Part shown: positions 42,125 through 50,495 of the stretch, piece by piece | Numbering within the stretch: the first letter of the stretch is position 1 | How the letters are laid out: each line of letters begins with the position of its first letter | From: Quinella sp. 2Q5 | GTDB taxonomy: Bacteria > Bacillota > Negativicutes > Selenomonadales > Selenomonadaceae | Length of the DNA stretch: 64,000 bases | Assembly (NCBI GenBank): GCA_015206785.1 | Contig: JADEZQ010000001.1 | Coordinates: forward strand, 1 to 64,000 | Direction of reading: 5' to 3' | The notes under the pieces: model-generated | What the model was told of the DNA's origin: nothing | Database searches by the model: none | What the model saw: only the letters and a program-made list of their open reading frames with translations | Program-made: the position numbers and the translations under genes

Positions 42125-43414
42125 TCAATACTGCAACCGCGCGTTGACCTCCGTCTGAAGTTTGTTGAGCGCGTTGGTGAGCGGCACGACCCCTTCGATG
42201 ATTTGATTCAGCTCGGCGTCGGCGTAGAGCATTGCGGCGTTGTAGCTCTTGAACTTGAAGGGCATGCCCGCTTCGTCCATTGCGTCGCTGATGTCGGCGG
42301 GAGTGACGGCTGACGACGAATCCCACGAAAAAATTTCGCGAGCCTCCGCCGAAAGAATGACGTCGCGGCGCACGGGCAACGCCTGAGATTTTTCCAGGAT
42401 CAGCTGCTGAGTTGCGCGGTCGTAACAAATTTTTTTCAGCAGAGCCCACGCCAAGTCACGGTGCCGCGTGCGCGAACTCATTCCGACGAGCAAGGTGTTC
42501 ATCACGGAAAAATGTCCGCCCGAAAATCCGGCGGGCATTTTGATGCAGTCCCATTCGAACGACGAATATTTTTTGATGCGCCAGGGGTACGGCTTGTAGG
42601 TGCGATACTCGGCGAAGGTGAACGGGCGGAAGGCGACGTGCCCCACGTCAAAATCCTTCGGCGAGACTTCGTGCCCGCCATTGACCGCACGCAGCTCCAT
42701 CAAAAATTTCACGGTCTCTTCCATGCGTTCATCAGCGAAGTAAGACGTGCGCCCGTCGTCGCGGAAAAGTTTGACGCCGTTGGCAACGGCGGCCTGTTGC
42801 CAACTGTAATCATAGCAACCGAATTGATCGGGCACGCCGTCGCCGTCGGTGTCGCGGGTGACCTTGCGGCAGATGTCGAGCAAGTCTCGCCACGTCCAAT
42901 CGTTCTTCGGCAGAGCAATGCCCTCCTTGGCAAGCAGAGTTTTGTTGACGAACATGAACGTGAGCGTGCTTTCACACGGCAAGGCGTAGGAAGTATTTTC
43001 GCGGCGGCCGAAGTTGAACGCGGCGGGGTAATAGACGTCGGCGGAAAAATTTTCGTCGCGGGCAATTAGATCGTCCAGATTCATCAGCGCGTCGGCGGCG
43101 GCGTACAAATTAAAATCGTCCGCGGGCAGAAAGAAGACGTCGGGCTCATCGCCGGCAACGAACTGTTCGGCAAGCCATTCGCTGTAATCTTCCTTCTTGA
43201 TGCCGCTGACGTATCGAACGTGCACGCCGGGATTCTCCGCCTCGAAATTTTTGATGACCTCGTCGATTATGGCGTAGGGTTCGCCCTGCGGCACGTCCCA
43301 GTTGTTGCCCGCGAAGATTCCAATCGTCAACGTCACGGGTCGGCTCATTTGATACGCCGCGACCAAAACAATCAGACACGCCGCGCAGATTCCGACAAAA
43401 AATTTTTTCCGCAT
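42125..43414 (-). CDS. Extracellular solute-binding protein (sugar type)
   Basis: 429 aa with an N-terminal anchor/signal (KKFFVGICAACLIVLVAAY). It is a family-1 binding fold with VIKNFEAENPGVHVRYVSG and a calcium-loop-like DTDGDGVPDQFG near 195-206. No ABC permease genes are adjacent; instead it is last in a unit after a response regulator, histidine kinase and ribose-type binding protein. It may bind a sugar for uptake or for signalling to the kinase. The ATG lies just inside the regulator's stop region; the ribosome site is weak, suggesting coupling. Confidence 0.82.
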   Translation of the reverse strand: MRKKFFVGICAACLIVLVAAYQMSRPVTLTIGIFAGNNWDVPQGEPYAIIDEVIKNFEAENPGVHVRYVSGIKKEDYSEWLAEQFVAGDEPDVFFLPADDFNLYAAADALMNLDDLIARDENFSADVYYPAAFNFGRRENTSYALPCESTLTFMFVNKTLLAKEGIALPKNDWTWRDLLDICRKVTRDTDGDGVPDQFGCYDYSWQQAAVANGVKLFRDDGRTSYFADERMEETVKFLMELRAVNGGHEVSPKDFDVGHVAFRPFTFAEYRTYKPYPWRIKKYSSFEWDCIKMPAGFSGGHFSVMNTLLVGMSSRTRHRDLAWALLKKICYDRATQQLILEKSQALPVRRDVILSAEAREIFSWDSSSAVTPADISDAMDEAGMPFKFKSYNAAMLYADAELNQIIEGVVPLTNALNKLQTEVNARLQY

Positions 43415-43416
43415 AG

Positions 43417-44082
43417 TCAGCTCGTCTTGAGCGTCAAGCCCGTCTGCACCGCCCAAATCGCCAGCTGTGTGCGGTCGCGCAAATGCAGCTTCGACAGCGC
43501 GGAGCTCAACGAATTTCGGATGGTGCCTTCCGATAGAAAAAGTTTCTCGGCGATTTCACGATTGGACAGCCCGCGCCCGACCAGGCTCGCGATATTCCGT
43601 TCCGTGCGCGAAAGTTCCGCCGCGTGGCGGTCGTCCACTTCCATTGCGATGTTGACTTGCGCCAGCTTGCTGAAGAGTTTGACGACCTTGGTGATGACGC
43701 CCTGGTTGAGGATTGAGCCGCCGCTCATCACGGTGTGAATCGCCGCCGTGAGCTCTTGCACCGAACAGCCCTTTAGCAGGTAGCCGCTCGCGCCGTACTT
43801 GAGCGCGTAGTAAACGTATTCGTCGTCGTCGAAGGTCGTCAGAATGATTATCTTCACGTTGGGAAATTTTTCTTTGACGGTCTTGGTGCAGTGAACGCCG
43901 TCGAACTCAGGCATGCGAATATCCATCAAGATCACGTCCGGCAGGTGCTTCGCCAAAAGCTCCATCACCTCGCGCCCGTCAGACGCCGTGCCAACAACTT
44001 CCATGTCGGCGTTCATGTCCAATACAATCTTGAGGCTCTCGCGGATAAGTTCTTGGTCATCGGCTATCAAAATCTTTATCAT
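43417..44082 (-). CDS. NarL/LuxR-type response regulator
   Basis: 221 aa. The receiver has the acidic pair D8/D9, phospho-acceptor D54 (ILMDIRMP), TTF and a conserved K (LLKGC). The C-terminal LuxR helix-turn-helix (about 150-212) contains GLSNREIAEKLFLSEGTI. It activates or represses genes once phosphorylated by the overlapping kinase. The ATG at 44082 has GGGAGG six bases upstream. Likely targets are the adjacent sugar genes or the mannose-type PTS, but no binding site can be read. Confidence 0.92.
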   Translation of the reverse strand: MIKILIADDQELIRESLKIVLDMNADMEVVGTASDGREVMELLAKHLPDVILMDIRMPEFDGVHCTKTVKEKFPNVKIIILTTFDDDEYVYYALKYGASGYLLKGCSVQELTAAIHTVMSGGSILNQGVITKVVKLFSKLAQVNIAMEVDDRHAAELSRTERNIASLVGRGLSNREIAEKLFLSEGTIRNSLSSALSKLHLRDRTQLAIWAVQTGLTLKTS

Positions 44083-45373
44083 TGTCAACCTCCCGATTTA
44101 GCGGAATCATCGCCTCGACGATAAAACCTTCGTCGCTCCAATAGTGAATCGTCCCGTGCAAAAGCTCCAGCCGCTCGCGCATGTGCTTTAGCCCGAAGCC
44201 CGCCTTGACGTCGTCGCAACCGCGCCCGTTGTCGGCAATGACGATGAGCAGATAATTTTCGTTGCCGCCGATTGTGATTTTGACGCGCGTGGCGTGACCG
44301 TGGCGTTTGGCGTTGGTTATGGACTCTTGCAACACGCGATAGATAACGTCCTCTTGGTCTTGGCGCAGGTGCTCGGACCAGCTGAAGATGTCGAAGGTTA
44401 TCTCCATGCCCGACGACTCGGAATAGTTGCGCGTCATCTCCTTCAACGCCTCTTGAAAGGGCAACCGCTCCAAATCGTCGGGGCGAAGTTTTTTCACGGA
44501 GCGGCGCACGTCGGTTATGCCCTTGATTGCGGCGTCACGGATTTTGTTGAGCTGTCGCTTGGTGATGTCGGGCGCGACCTCCAGCGTCATCAAGCAGGCG
44601 TCCAATCCCGCGGCAATGCCCGTCAATGCGTGACCCAGGGTGTCGTGAATTTCGCGGGCAAGACGGTTGCGTTCGCGGGTCTCAGCCATCTGCTCGACTT
44701 CGATTGCATACGCGCGCAGACGTTGGTTCGCCTCCTCCAGCCGTTCGTTGAGCAGACGGATACGTTCATTCTCCTCGTGCTTGCTCTTGACGAGCATAAT
44801 CAGATAGAACACGAAGAATACGACGTTAATCGAATCGAAGGTGTTCTTTATCGCAAGGATAACCGCTTTGGCGTCGACGCTGTAATAGGACGCGTAAGCC
44901 TCGAAGGAAATGATTTTCGTGCGCGTGATTGCCAGGTTGTAGTTCGCCATGAAGTACAGACAGATCATTGCGGCGAGCAGAATGTATTCGCGGTGATGAC
45001 CTTCGTAGCGATACATCAAATCCGCAACGACCAGCAGGACGACGCCGTCATAAGACAGGTTCAGGATACGCATGAGCAACATGCAAACGACGATCTCCGC
45101 GGCGAACAGGACGTAGCGCACGTGAGTTTTTTTTTCTGCGCGATAGAAGTGGCTGATGAGCACGAAGACTGCGAAGGCGGCTATCGTTGTGCAGAAGATG
45201 ACTGGCGAGGGCGTGGGGATTGCGCCCGCTTGCTCAAGGAAAGCTCGCGCCGTCATTGCCAGGTTGATTCGGTCTTGCGTCAGGCACATGAACGCCATCA
45301 GAATGAAAATCACGAAGCCGTTGTAGACGTACAGCAGTCGGTGCATTCGTTTGACGGTCAACAGTTCTTGCAT
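44057..45373 (-). CDS. Membrane sensor histidine kinase (HisKA_3)
   Basis: 438 aa. About six membrane helices (residues ~15-225) are followed by a coiled-coil linker (EENERIRLLNERLEEANQRL). A HisKA_3 dimer domain follows with the phospho-acceptor in REIHDTLGHALTG (near 263), then an HATPase core with ESITNAKRHG and DNGRGC. This is the NarX/DegS/LiaS class that pairs with LuxR-type regulators. It lies 1 bp after the ribose-type binding-protein gene, so the binding protein may present sugar to it. The true ATG is at 45373; the in-frame upstream reading is a shadow of the binding-protein gene. Confidence 0.92.
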   Translation of the reverse strand: MQELLTVKRMHRLLYVYNGFVIFILMAFMCLTQDRINLAMTARAFLEQAGAIPTPSPVIFCTTIAAFAVFVLISHFYRAEKKTHVRYVLFAAEIVVCMLLMRILNLSYDGVVLLVVADLMYRYEGHHREYILLAAMICLYFMANYNLAITRTKIISFEAYASYYSVDAKAVILAIKNTFDSINVVFFVFYLIMLVKSKHEENERIRLLNERLEEANQRLRAYAIEVEQMAETRERNRLAREIHDTLGHALTGIAAGLDACLMTLEVAPDITKRQLNKIRDAAIKGITDVRRSVKKLRPDDLERLPFQEALKEMTRNYSESSGMEITFDIFSWSEHLRQDQEDVIYRVLQESITNAKRHGHATRVKITIGGNENYLLIVIADNGRGCDDVKAGFGLKHMRERLELLHGTIHYWSDEGFIVEAMIPLNREVDNDKDFDSR

Positions 45374-45374
45374 G

Positions 45375-46325
45375 TCAGTCCCAGCTCTCGATGTCGGCGG
45401 CGGAAATATTTTCGGCGCAAAGAAGTTTCGTCGGCAGCTTGATGATTTTCTCGACGCTTTCGCCCGCAAAAATTTTATACGCGCAGTCGGAAGCAACCTT
45501 GCCGATTTGCCGCGGAGACTGACCGGCGGTGGCAGTCATTCTCCGCGCGAGGATCATCTCCTTGGTTTCGGGCACGCCGTCCACGCCATAAACCAGAACG
45601 TCCGAGCGATTGAGGCTCTGCAACGCGGCGATGGCTCCCATTGCGGCGGGGTCGTTCAACGCCATAACGATGTTGATGTCGGGATAAGCGGCGATTATCT
45701 CTTCCATGACGGGCATTGCCACTTCGAGCTGACCGAGGCATTCAACTTCGGCGACGACGCGGAAATTTTTGTTGGCGGAAATTTTGTCGCGAAAGCCGCT
45801 GACTCTGTCGATGGACGAACGCGCTTGCGAGTGCTTGAGGATGGCGATGTTGCCGCCCGCAGAATGTTTGAGCAGATGTTCGGCGCACTGCACGCCCGCG
45901 GCGTAATTGTCCGAGACGACGGTGCAGGCGACGAGCGAATCGTCCTCAACGTTGGTGTCGATGGCGATGACGGGAATTTTTGCGGCGCGCGCGAGTTCCA
46001 ACGCAGGCTCAATCTTCGTCCAATCCACGGGGTTGATGAAAATCAGTTCGACGCCCGCGTCGATGAGGTTGCGGATTTCTTCGACCTGCTTGTCGACGCT
46101 GAGGGCGGGGTCGCGCGAGATGAGAACGTCGCCGTGATTTTCCACAGCCGTGCGAATTTCCTCGTCGATCACTTCGTAGAACGGGTTGTTGAGCGTCATA
46201 TAGACCGCGCCGAGCTTGCGGCGGTGTTCGTTCTGTCGCAGGGAATAATCGGTCGCAACGAAGTGGTGAAGTCCCGCCGCCAGCAGTGGCACCGCTATTA
46301 TCAGCGTCAGAAAAATTTTCCGCAT
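45375..46325 (-). CDS. Ribose-type periplasmic sugar-binding protein
   Basis: 316 aa with an N-terminal signal/anchor (FLTLIIAVPLLAAGL). It is a type I periplasmic-binding fold: GAVYMTLNNPFYEVIDEEI, LIFINPVDW, VIAIDTNVEDD, then VYGVDGVPETKEMI. It resembles RbsB/autoinducer-2-type receptors that hand ligand to a kinase or ABC importer. No ABC importer is adjacent, and the next gene is a membrane kinase, so a sensory role is inferred. It is first in a four-gene unit with a predicted promoter at 46347-46376. Confidence 0.87.
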   Translation of the reverse strand: MRKIFLTLIIAVPLLAAGLHHFVATDYSLRQNEHRRKLGAVYMTLNNPFYEVIDEEIRTAVENHGDVLISRDPALSVDKQVEEIRNLIDAGVELIFINPVDWTKIEPALELARAAKIPVIAIDTNVEDDSLVACTVVSDNYAAGVQCAEHLLKHSAGGNIAILKHSQARSSIDRVSGFRDKISANKNFRVVAEVECLGQLEVAMPVMEEIIAAYPDINIVMALNDPAAMGAIAALQSLNRSDVLVYGVDGVPETKEMILARRMTATAGQSPRQIGKVASDCAYKIFAGESVEKIIKLPTKLLCAENISAADIESWD

Positions 46326-46346
46326 TCAATTCCCCCCGTTCGGTTA

Positions 46347-46376
46347 ATTATACAGCAAAGGAGCCCCGAATGTAAA
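46347..46376 (-). promoter_or_regulatory. Predicted promoter of the sugar receptor/two-component unit
   Basis: Minus-strand -35 TTTACA (46371-46376), 18-bp spacer, -10 TATAAT (46347-46352), 21 bp from the ATG at 46325. It overlaps a hairpin that follows the PTS genes. Confidence 0.65.
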
Positions 46377-46387
46377 ATCGAGGCTCC
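46360..46387 (-). terminator. Hairpin after the PTS operon
   Basis: GGAGCC (46360-46365) pairs with GGCTCC (46382-46387), with CGA/TCG pairs inside. The tail on the minus strand is TTTGC, so termination may be partial. Its spacer is shared with the promoter above. Confidence 0.5.
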
Positions 46388-46415
46388 CGTGGTAAGTTTA
46401 GGAAGTTGTTGTTGT

Positions 46416-47243
46416 TTACGCGAACAGACCGATGGCGTAACCGACGATGCCGATGGCGAACAAGCCGACGATGATGAACAGCGGGTTCATGCCGCGCTTG
46501 AGCAGCCACATGCAAGCGAAGGTCATAAGCAACGCGACGATGCCGGGCATCAAGCTGTCGAGGATGGATTGCAGCGTGGTGACGACGTGGTCGCCGGCGG
46601 AGTTGTCGTATTCGGAGATGACCAGCGGCATGTTGACGGTCGTCCATTTCGCAACGAGCGCACCCATAACCAGCAAGCCGAGAACTGACGCGCCTTCGGT
46701 GAGGAATTTCATTTCCGCGCCGCCGATGTTCTCAACGAGCTCGGTGCCTTTCTCGTAGCCGTATTTGACGCCGTACCAATGCGTTGCCAGGCGAATGCCG
46801 TTGAACGCGACGAAGAAGATTATCGGACCGATGATGGAGCCGGTCAACGCGATGCCCGCGCCGAGCGCTGCGAGAACAGGACGGACCGTGCCCCAGAAGA
46901 TTGGGTCGCCGACGCCCGCGAGAGGTCCGATCAAACCGACCTTGACACCGCTGAGCGTGGCGGGGGAGATATCGGCACCGTTGGCGCGTTTCTCTTCCAT
47001 TGCGCCGATAATGCCCATGATTGCCGCCGCGACGAACGGCTGCGTGTTGAAGAATTCCAAGTGACGCTTGAGAGCCGCCTTCATCTCTTCGACGTTGTCG
47101 CCGTATATGCGCTTGAGGATCGGCATCATTGAGACGCAGAAGCCCATTGACTGCATACGTTCGAAGTTGAAGGAGCCGAGCAGGAAGTTCGAGCGCACGA
47201 ACGTCCAAAACAGATCGTCCTTGGTAACTTTTTTGTCTGCCAT
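46416..47243 (-). CDS. PTS mannose/fructose/sorbose family IID component
   Basis: A 275-aa IID protein. It has RSNFLLGSFNFERMQSMGF at the N-terminus, LKRHLEFFNTQPFVAA, GVKVGLIGPLAGVGDP, and C-terminal helices. With IIC it forms the sugar channel in the inner membrane of a mannose-class PTS. It is last in IIA-IIB-IIC-IID order. Codon use is strongly GC-biased with no AAAATTTT tract, suggesting high expression. The exact hexose is not readable. Confidence 0.94.
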   Translation of the reverse strand: MADKKVTKDDLFWTFVRSNFLLGSFNFERMQSMGFCVSMMPILKRIYGDNVEEMKAALKRHLEFFNTQPFVAAAIMGIIGAMEEKRANGADISPATLSGVKVGLIGPLAGVGDPIFWGTVRPVLAALGAGIALTGSIIGPIIFFVAFNGIRLATHWYGVKYGYEKGTELVENIGGAEMKFLTEGASVLGLLVMGALVAKWTTVNMPLVISEYDNSAGDHVVTTLQSILDSLMPGIVALLMTFACMWLLKRGMNPLFIIVGLFAIGIVGYAIGLFA

Positions 47244-47256
47244 TAAACTCGCCTCC

Positions 47257-48066
47257 TTACATCAAATCCGAGTCGTCGATATCGTCGCCTTCAACAGCCG
47301 AGCCGCCGCCGGTTTTGGCTGCCTCTTCGATGGCGATGTCCTTCTTGAGACCCTGAATGTGGAAGTAAGCGCAGATGGCACCGATTGCGCCGAAGCCGAT
47401 GAGGTTGACGTTGGTGAAGACCGCAATCAAGAAGCCGAGGAAGAAATAGACCATGAGCTTTTGCGCGTTCATGAGGTTGATGACCATTGCATAACCGACG
47501 ACGACGATGAAGCCGCCGGCGACCTGCAAGCCGCGCGTGATGACTTCGGGGATGGAATTAAGTGCATTGTTGACGACGTCGGTGCCCGCGACCATAGCGA
47601 TGGCGACGGTGGGGATAGCGACGCGCAGTGCCTGAAGCAAGAGACCTGCCACGTGGCACATTTCTATGCCGCGCATGTTGGCTTCTTCGGCGTATTTATC
47701 CGCCAGATGTTGGAAGAAGACCGTGATGGTACGCACGAAGATTGTGAGCACCTGACCTGCCGCGGCGAGCGGAACTGCCAGCGCGATGCCTGCGCCGATT
47801 GACTGATGACCGACGATGACCAGAACGGTCGAGACGGTGGAAGCTAACGCCGCGTCCGGAGCCATAGCCGCGCCGACGTTCATCCAGCCCAGAGCCATCA
47901 TTTCCAATGTGCCGCCGAGGATAATTCCGGTCGTAGCGTCGCCCAAGACGATGCCCGTCAATGTGCAGGCGACAACGGGGCGATGGAACTGCGCCTCGTC
48001 CAAAACAGACGCCATGCCCGCAATCGCCGCTACGATGAACAGGAGAATTAGTTCAATACCTGACAT
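47257..48066 (-). CDS. PTS mannose/fructose/sorbose family IIC component
   Basis: 269 aa, mostly hydrophobic. It has LDEAQFHRPVVACTLTGIVLGD and GGTLEMMALGWMNVGAAMAPD, which are hallmark IIC sequences, and then several helices. The C-terminus is acidic (EGDDIDDSDLM). Together with IID it moves the sugar while IIB phosphorylates it. ATG 48066 has AAGGAG eight bases upstream. It is separated from the IIB gene by 63 bp that contain a G/C-rich, GGGGCAACGGACCCC-like stem and no gene. Confidence 0.94.
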   Translation of the reverse strand: MSGIELILLFIVAAIAGMASVLDEAQFHRPVVACTLTGIVLGDATTGIILGGTLEMMALGWMNVGAAMAPDAALASTVSTVLVIVGHQSIGAGIALAVPLAAAGQVLTIFVRTITVFFQHLADKYAEEANMRGIEMCHVAGLLLQALRVAIPTVAIAMVAGTDVVNNALNSIPEVITRGLQVAGGFIVVVGYAMVINLMNAQKLMVYFFLGFLIAVFTNVNLIGFGAIGAICAYFHIQGLKKDIAIEEAAKTGGGSAVEGDDIDDSDLM

Positions 48067-48129
48067 GTGAAACACTCCTTCAGGGACAAGAGGCAAGGGG
48101 CAACGGACCCCTCACCCCCGAACCCCAAC

Positions 48130-48621
48130 TTAAGCGAGACCTTTCGATTTGAGAACTTCCATTGCGTCGAGTTTGGTATCGTTGGCGAGTTTGCGAATTT
48201 CGACTTCGATGCCCATGCTCACGAGTTCCTTAATCGCCGCAACGTCGTCAGCGTTGACAGAGACGGCTTGCGTAATCAGCGTGTCGCCGTCCTTGAAGCA
48301 CTTGCCGCCGAGGTTGACGGACTTGAAGGGGATGCCGCCTTTGACGGCGCGCAGAACATCACCGGGGTTGGTGAACAGAAACAGCGTCTTGAACGAATCG
48401 TACTTCGGGTTCTTGTAGGCCTCAATCGCTTTGGCAACGGGGATGACGTAGCCTTTGAGCCCGGGCGGCACGACCTGCAACAGAAGCTTCTTGCGCAGTT
48501 CGTCCTTGGCGACTTCGTCGCTGACGCACATGATGCGGTTGCAGCCGGTGACCTTTGACCAGACCGTGGCAACCTGACCGTGGATCAAGCGGTCGTCGAT
48601 ACGGCAGAAAGCTATTTCCAT
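48130..48621 (-). CDS. PTS mannose/fructose/sorbose family IIB component
   Basis: 163 aa. The phosphorylated histidine is in RIDDRLIHGQVATVW (H14). Later parts include CVSDEVAKDELRKKLL and a C-terminal alpha/beta domain. It carries phosphate from IIA to the sugar. The gene lies between IIA (24 bp upstream) and IIC, and has an AGGAGG-type site in the short gap. It is part of the same transcript as the other PTS genes. Confidence 0.94.
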   Translation of the reverse strand: MEIAFCRIDDRLIHGQVATVWSKVTGCNRIMCVSDEVAKDELRKKLLLQVVPPGLKGYVIPVAKAIEAYKNPKYDSFKTLFLFTNPGDVLRAVKGGIPFKSVNLGGKCFKDGDTLITQAVSVNADDVAAIKELVSMGIEVEIRKLANDTKLDAMEVLKSKGLA

Positions 48622-48645
48622 AACGCAAAACCTCCTAAAAAATTT

Positions 48646-49083
48646 TTAAAGCTCGTCGTCGTCAGATGCGACGTTCAAACTTTCGTAGGAAGAGATGACT
48701 GCGCCGTCTTTAACGGCCGCCAGAGCCTGCTCCATGATCTCGGCGATAGTCATTGAGCCGTCGTCGGTGTCCTGCGCGGCGGACATTGCAATCAGCGCGG
48801 GCAGGTTCACTCCCGCGACGATGCCATAGTTCTCGTTGTTGGCAACGAGTCTGCACGCGGCGTTGTAGGGGCTGCCGCCCATCAGGTCGTTGAAAAACAG
48901 CACGCGGTCGGGGTTGCCCAACTCCTTGATGGCCTGTTCGTACTTGGCAACGACGTCGTCGGGACCTTCGCCGGGCATGAGCGTGACCGCCTTGAGGTTG
49001 TCGCGCTTGCCGAAAATCATTTCGCACGACTGCACAATTCCGGGCGCAAACTGCCCGTGAGTGCCGACAATAATTCCAAACAT
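48646..49083 (-). CDS. PTS mannose/fructose/sorbose family IIA component
   Basis: 145 aa. The phosphorylated histidine is in GIIVGTHGQFA (H9), followed by GKRDNLKAVTLMPGEG and FFNDLMGGSPYNAA. It takes phosphate from HPr and passes it to IIB. It is first in the PTS operon. A strong leader hairpin with a T-run sits just before its ribosome site (49101-49144), suggesting transcription attenuation. GAGGAGG precedes the ATG. Confidence 0.94.
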   Translation of the reverse strand: MFGIIVGTHGQFAPGIVQSCEMIFGKRDNLKAVTLMPGEGPDDVVAKYEQAIKELGNPDRVLFFNDLMGGSPYNAACRLVANNENYGIVAGVNLPALIAMSAAQDTDDGSMTIAEIMEQALAAVKDGAVISSYESLNVASDDDEL

Positions 49084-49100
49084 CTTCCCGCCTCCTCAGC

Positions 49101-49144
49101 AAAAAAAATCTTCCACACGCGGGCATATTAGCCAAATGCGGAAG
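49101..49144 (-). promoter_or_regulatory. Leader terminator-like hairpin (possible attenuator) of the PTS operon
   Basis: On the minus strand CTTCCGCA pairs with TGTGGAAG (8 bp, one G-U), with an inner GGC-TAATAT-GCC stem, followed by A and eight T. It ends about 18 bp before the IIA start. A terminator in this place points to antitermination control, but no known antiterminator target is obvious and no regulator gene sits beside it. Confidence 0.6.
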
Positions 49145-49210
49145 ATTAATCAGCTGAAATTCGTCACGAAAAAAGTTGCCGCCATATGACAATTGTAATG
49201 TCGCCGCAAC

Positions 49211-49238
49211 AAAAATCCCCGCCGTTGAACGCGGGGAA
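49211..49238 (-). terminator. Terminator after dnaJ
   Basis: On the minus strand TCCCCGC pairs with GCGGGGA around GTTCAACG, followed by five T. It ends the grpE-dnaK-dnaJ transcript just before the PTS leader. Confidence 0.85.
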
Positions 49239-49246
49239 CGTGCGTG

Positions 49247-50422
49247 TCAATCGAACAAATCTTTGAGCTTGTCGAAGAAGGATTTCTTTTCGGGGTTATT
49301 CTTTGAATCGGAGCCGCCGTCTTCAAATTCGCGCAGAAGTTTTTTCTGGCGGGCGGAAAGATTTTGCGGAGTGAGGACTTTAATCCTGACGAATTCATCG
49401 CCGCGGTCGTCGCCGTGCAAACTGGGAACGCCCTTGCCGCGAATGCGGAAGACCTTGCCGAACTGCGTGCCTTCGGGGATTGTCAGCTCAACCTTGCCTT
49501 CGAGGGTGGGGACTTCGATTTTGGCACCGATGGCGGCCTGCACGAAACTTATCGGGACTTCGCAATAGATGTTGTCGTCTTGGCGGGTGAAAATCCTGTG
49601 GGGCTTGACGTTCAGATAAACGAAGAGGTCGCCGTTCTTTCCGCCGCGGTCGCCGGCTTGACCGCCGCCCTGAATACGCAGACGAGTGCCGTCGTCCACG
49701 CCGTGGGGAATGTTAACTTCAATTTCGCGTTCGACACGAATCTTGCCATTGCCGTGGCAGTGGTCGCAGGGGTTCTTGACGACTTGTCCGGTGCCGTGAC
49801 AACGTTCGCAGGGTCTGGCGTTGGATATCACTCCGAACGGCGTGCGCGTAGTCGTCTGCCTCATGCCGGTGCCGTGGCAATCGGGGCATTCGTCGGGAGT
49901 AGTTCCCTTCTTCGCGCCGGTGCCGCCGCATTCTTCGCAGGTCTCCATGCGCGGGACTCTGATGGTTGTCTTCTTGCCGAAGGCGGCATCCTCAAACGTG
50001 ATGGTCAAGTCGTAGCGAAGATCGGCACCTTTCTGAGGACCTTGGCGTTGACGCGTGCGGGAACGTGTGCCGCCCATTCCGCCGAAGAATTGTTCGAAGA
50101 TATCGCCCATGTCGAAGGTGCCGCCTGCGCCGCCGAAGATGTCGTTCATGTTGATGCCGCCGCCCTGATAGCCGCTGCCATAGCCGCCGCCACCAAAAGC
50201 CGCGTGCCCGAACTGATCATACTGCGCGCGCTTGTCCTTGTCCTTCAAGACGTCGTACGCCTCGTTGATCTCCTTCATCTTGGCTTCGGCAGTCTTAGGG
50301 TCGTCGCGGTTCAAGTCGGGGTGATATTTGCGTGCCAGCTTACGATAAGCCTTCTTTATCTCGTCGTCGGTGGAATTTTTGTTGACGCCGAGCACTTCGT
50401 AATAGTCTTTCTTGTCCGCCAT
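49247..50422 (-). CDS. dnaJ: Chaperone DnaJ
   Basis: A 391-aa type I J-protein. The J domain has HPD at 34-36 and is followed by a Gly-rich linker. Four zinc motifs ([33 protein letters not shown]) lie near 160-230, then two C-terminal substrate-binding beta domains. It stimulates the DnaK ATPase and delivers unfolded clients. It is downstream of dnaK with a hairpin in the 73-bp gap that may lower its expression relative to dnaK. Confidence 0.97.
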   Translation of the reverse strand: MADKKDYYEVLGVNKNSTDDEIKKAYRKLARKYHPDLNRDDPKTAEAKMKEINEAYDVLKDKDKRAQYDQFGHAAFGGGGYGSGYQGGGINMNDIFGGAGGTFDMGDIFEQFFGGMGGTRSRTRQRQGPQKGADLRYDLTITFEDAAFGKKTTIRVPRMETCEECGGTGAKKGTTPDECPDCHGTGMRQTTTRTPFGVISNARPCERCHGTGQVVKNPCDHCHGNGKIRVEREIEVNIPHGVDDGTRLRIQGGGQAGDRGGKNGDLFVYLNVKPHRIFTRQDDNIYCEVPISFVQAAIGAKIEVPTLEGKVELTIPEGTQFGKVFRIRGKGVPSLHGDDRGDEFVRIKVLTPQNLSARQKKLLREFEDGGSDSKNNPEKKSFFDKLKDLFD

Positions 50423-50440
50423 GAAATCAGCTCCTTAAGC

Positions 50441-50478
50441 AAAAAGCGGGGGAGAGAGAATTTGTCTCCCTCCCCTGC
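50441..50478 (-). terminator. Intercistronic hairpin between dnaK and dnaJ
   Basis: On the minus strand GCAGGGGAGGGAGA pairs with TCTCTCCCCCGC, followed by five T. It probably terminates part of the dnaK transcripts, giving more DnaK than DnaJ. Confidence 0.7.
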
Positions 50479-50495
50479 GCGTGACGGGTCACGGA

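Noticed and set aside
41016..42449. A 477-codon frame antisense across rfbD and its neighbours
   Set aside because: Crosses several real genes and a repeat, and its translation is Arg/Ala-rich low complexity.
49101..49210. Sigma-54 promoter for the PTS operon
   Set aside because: GG and GC elements are not at the required 10-bp spacing in either candidate.
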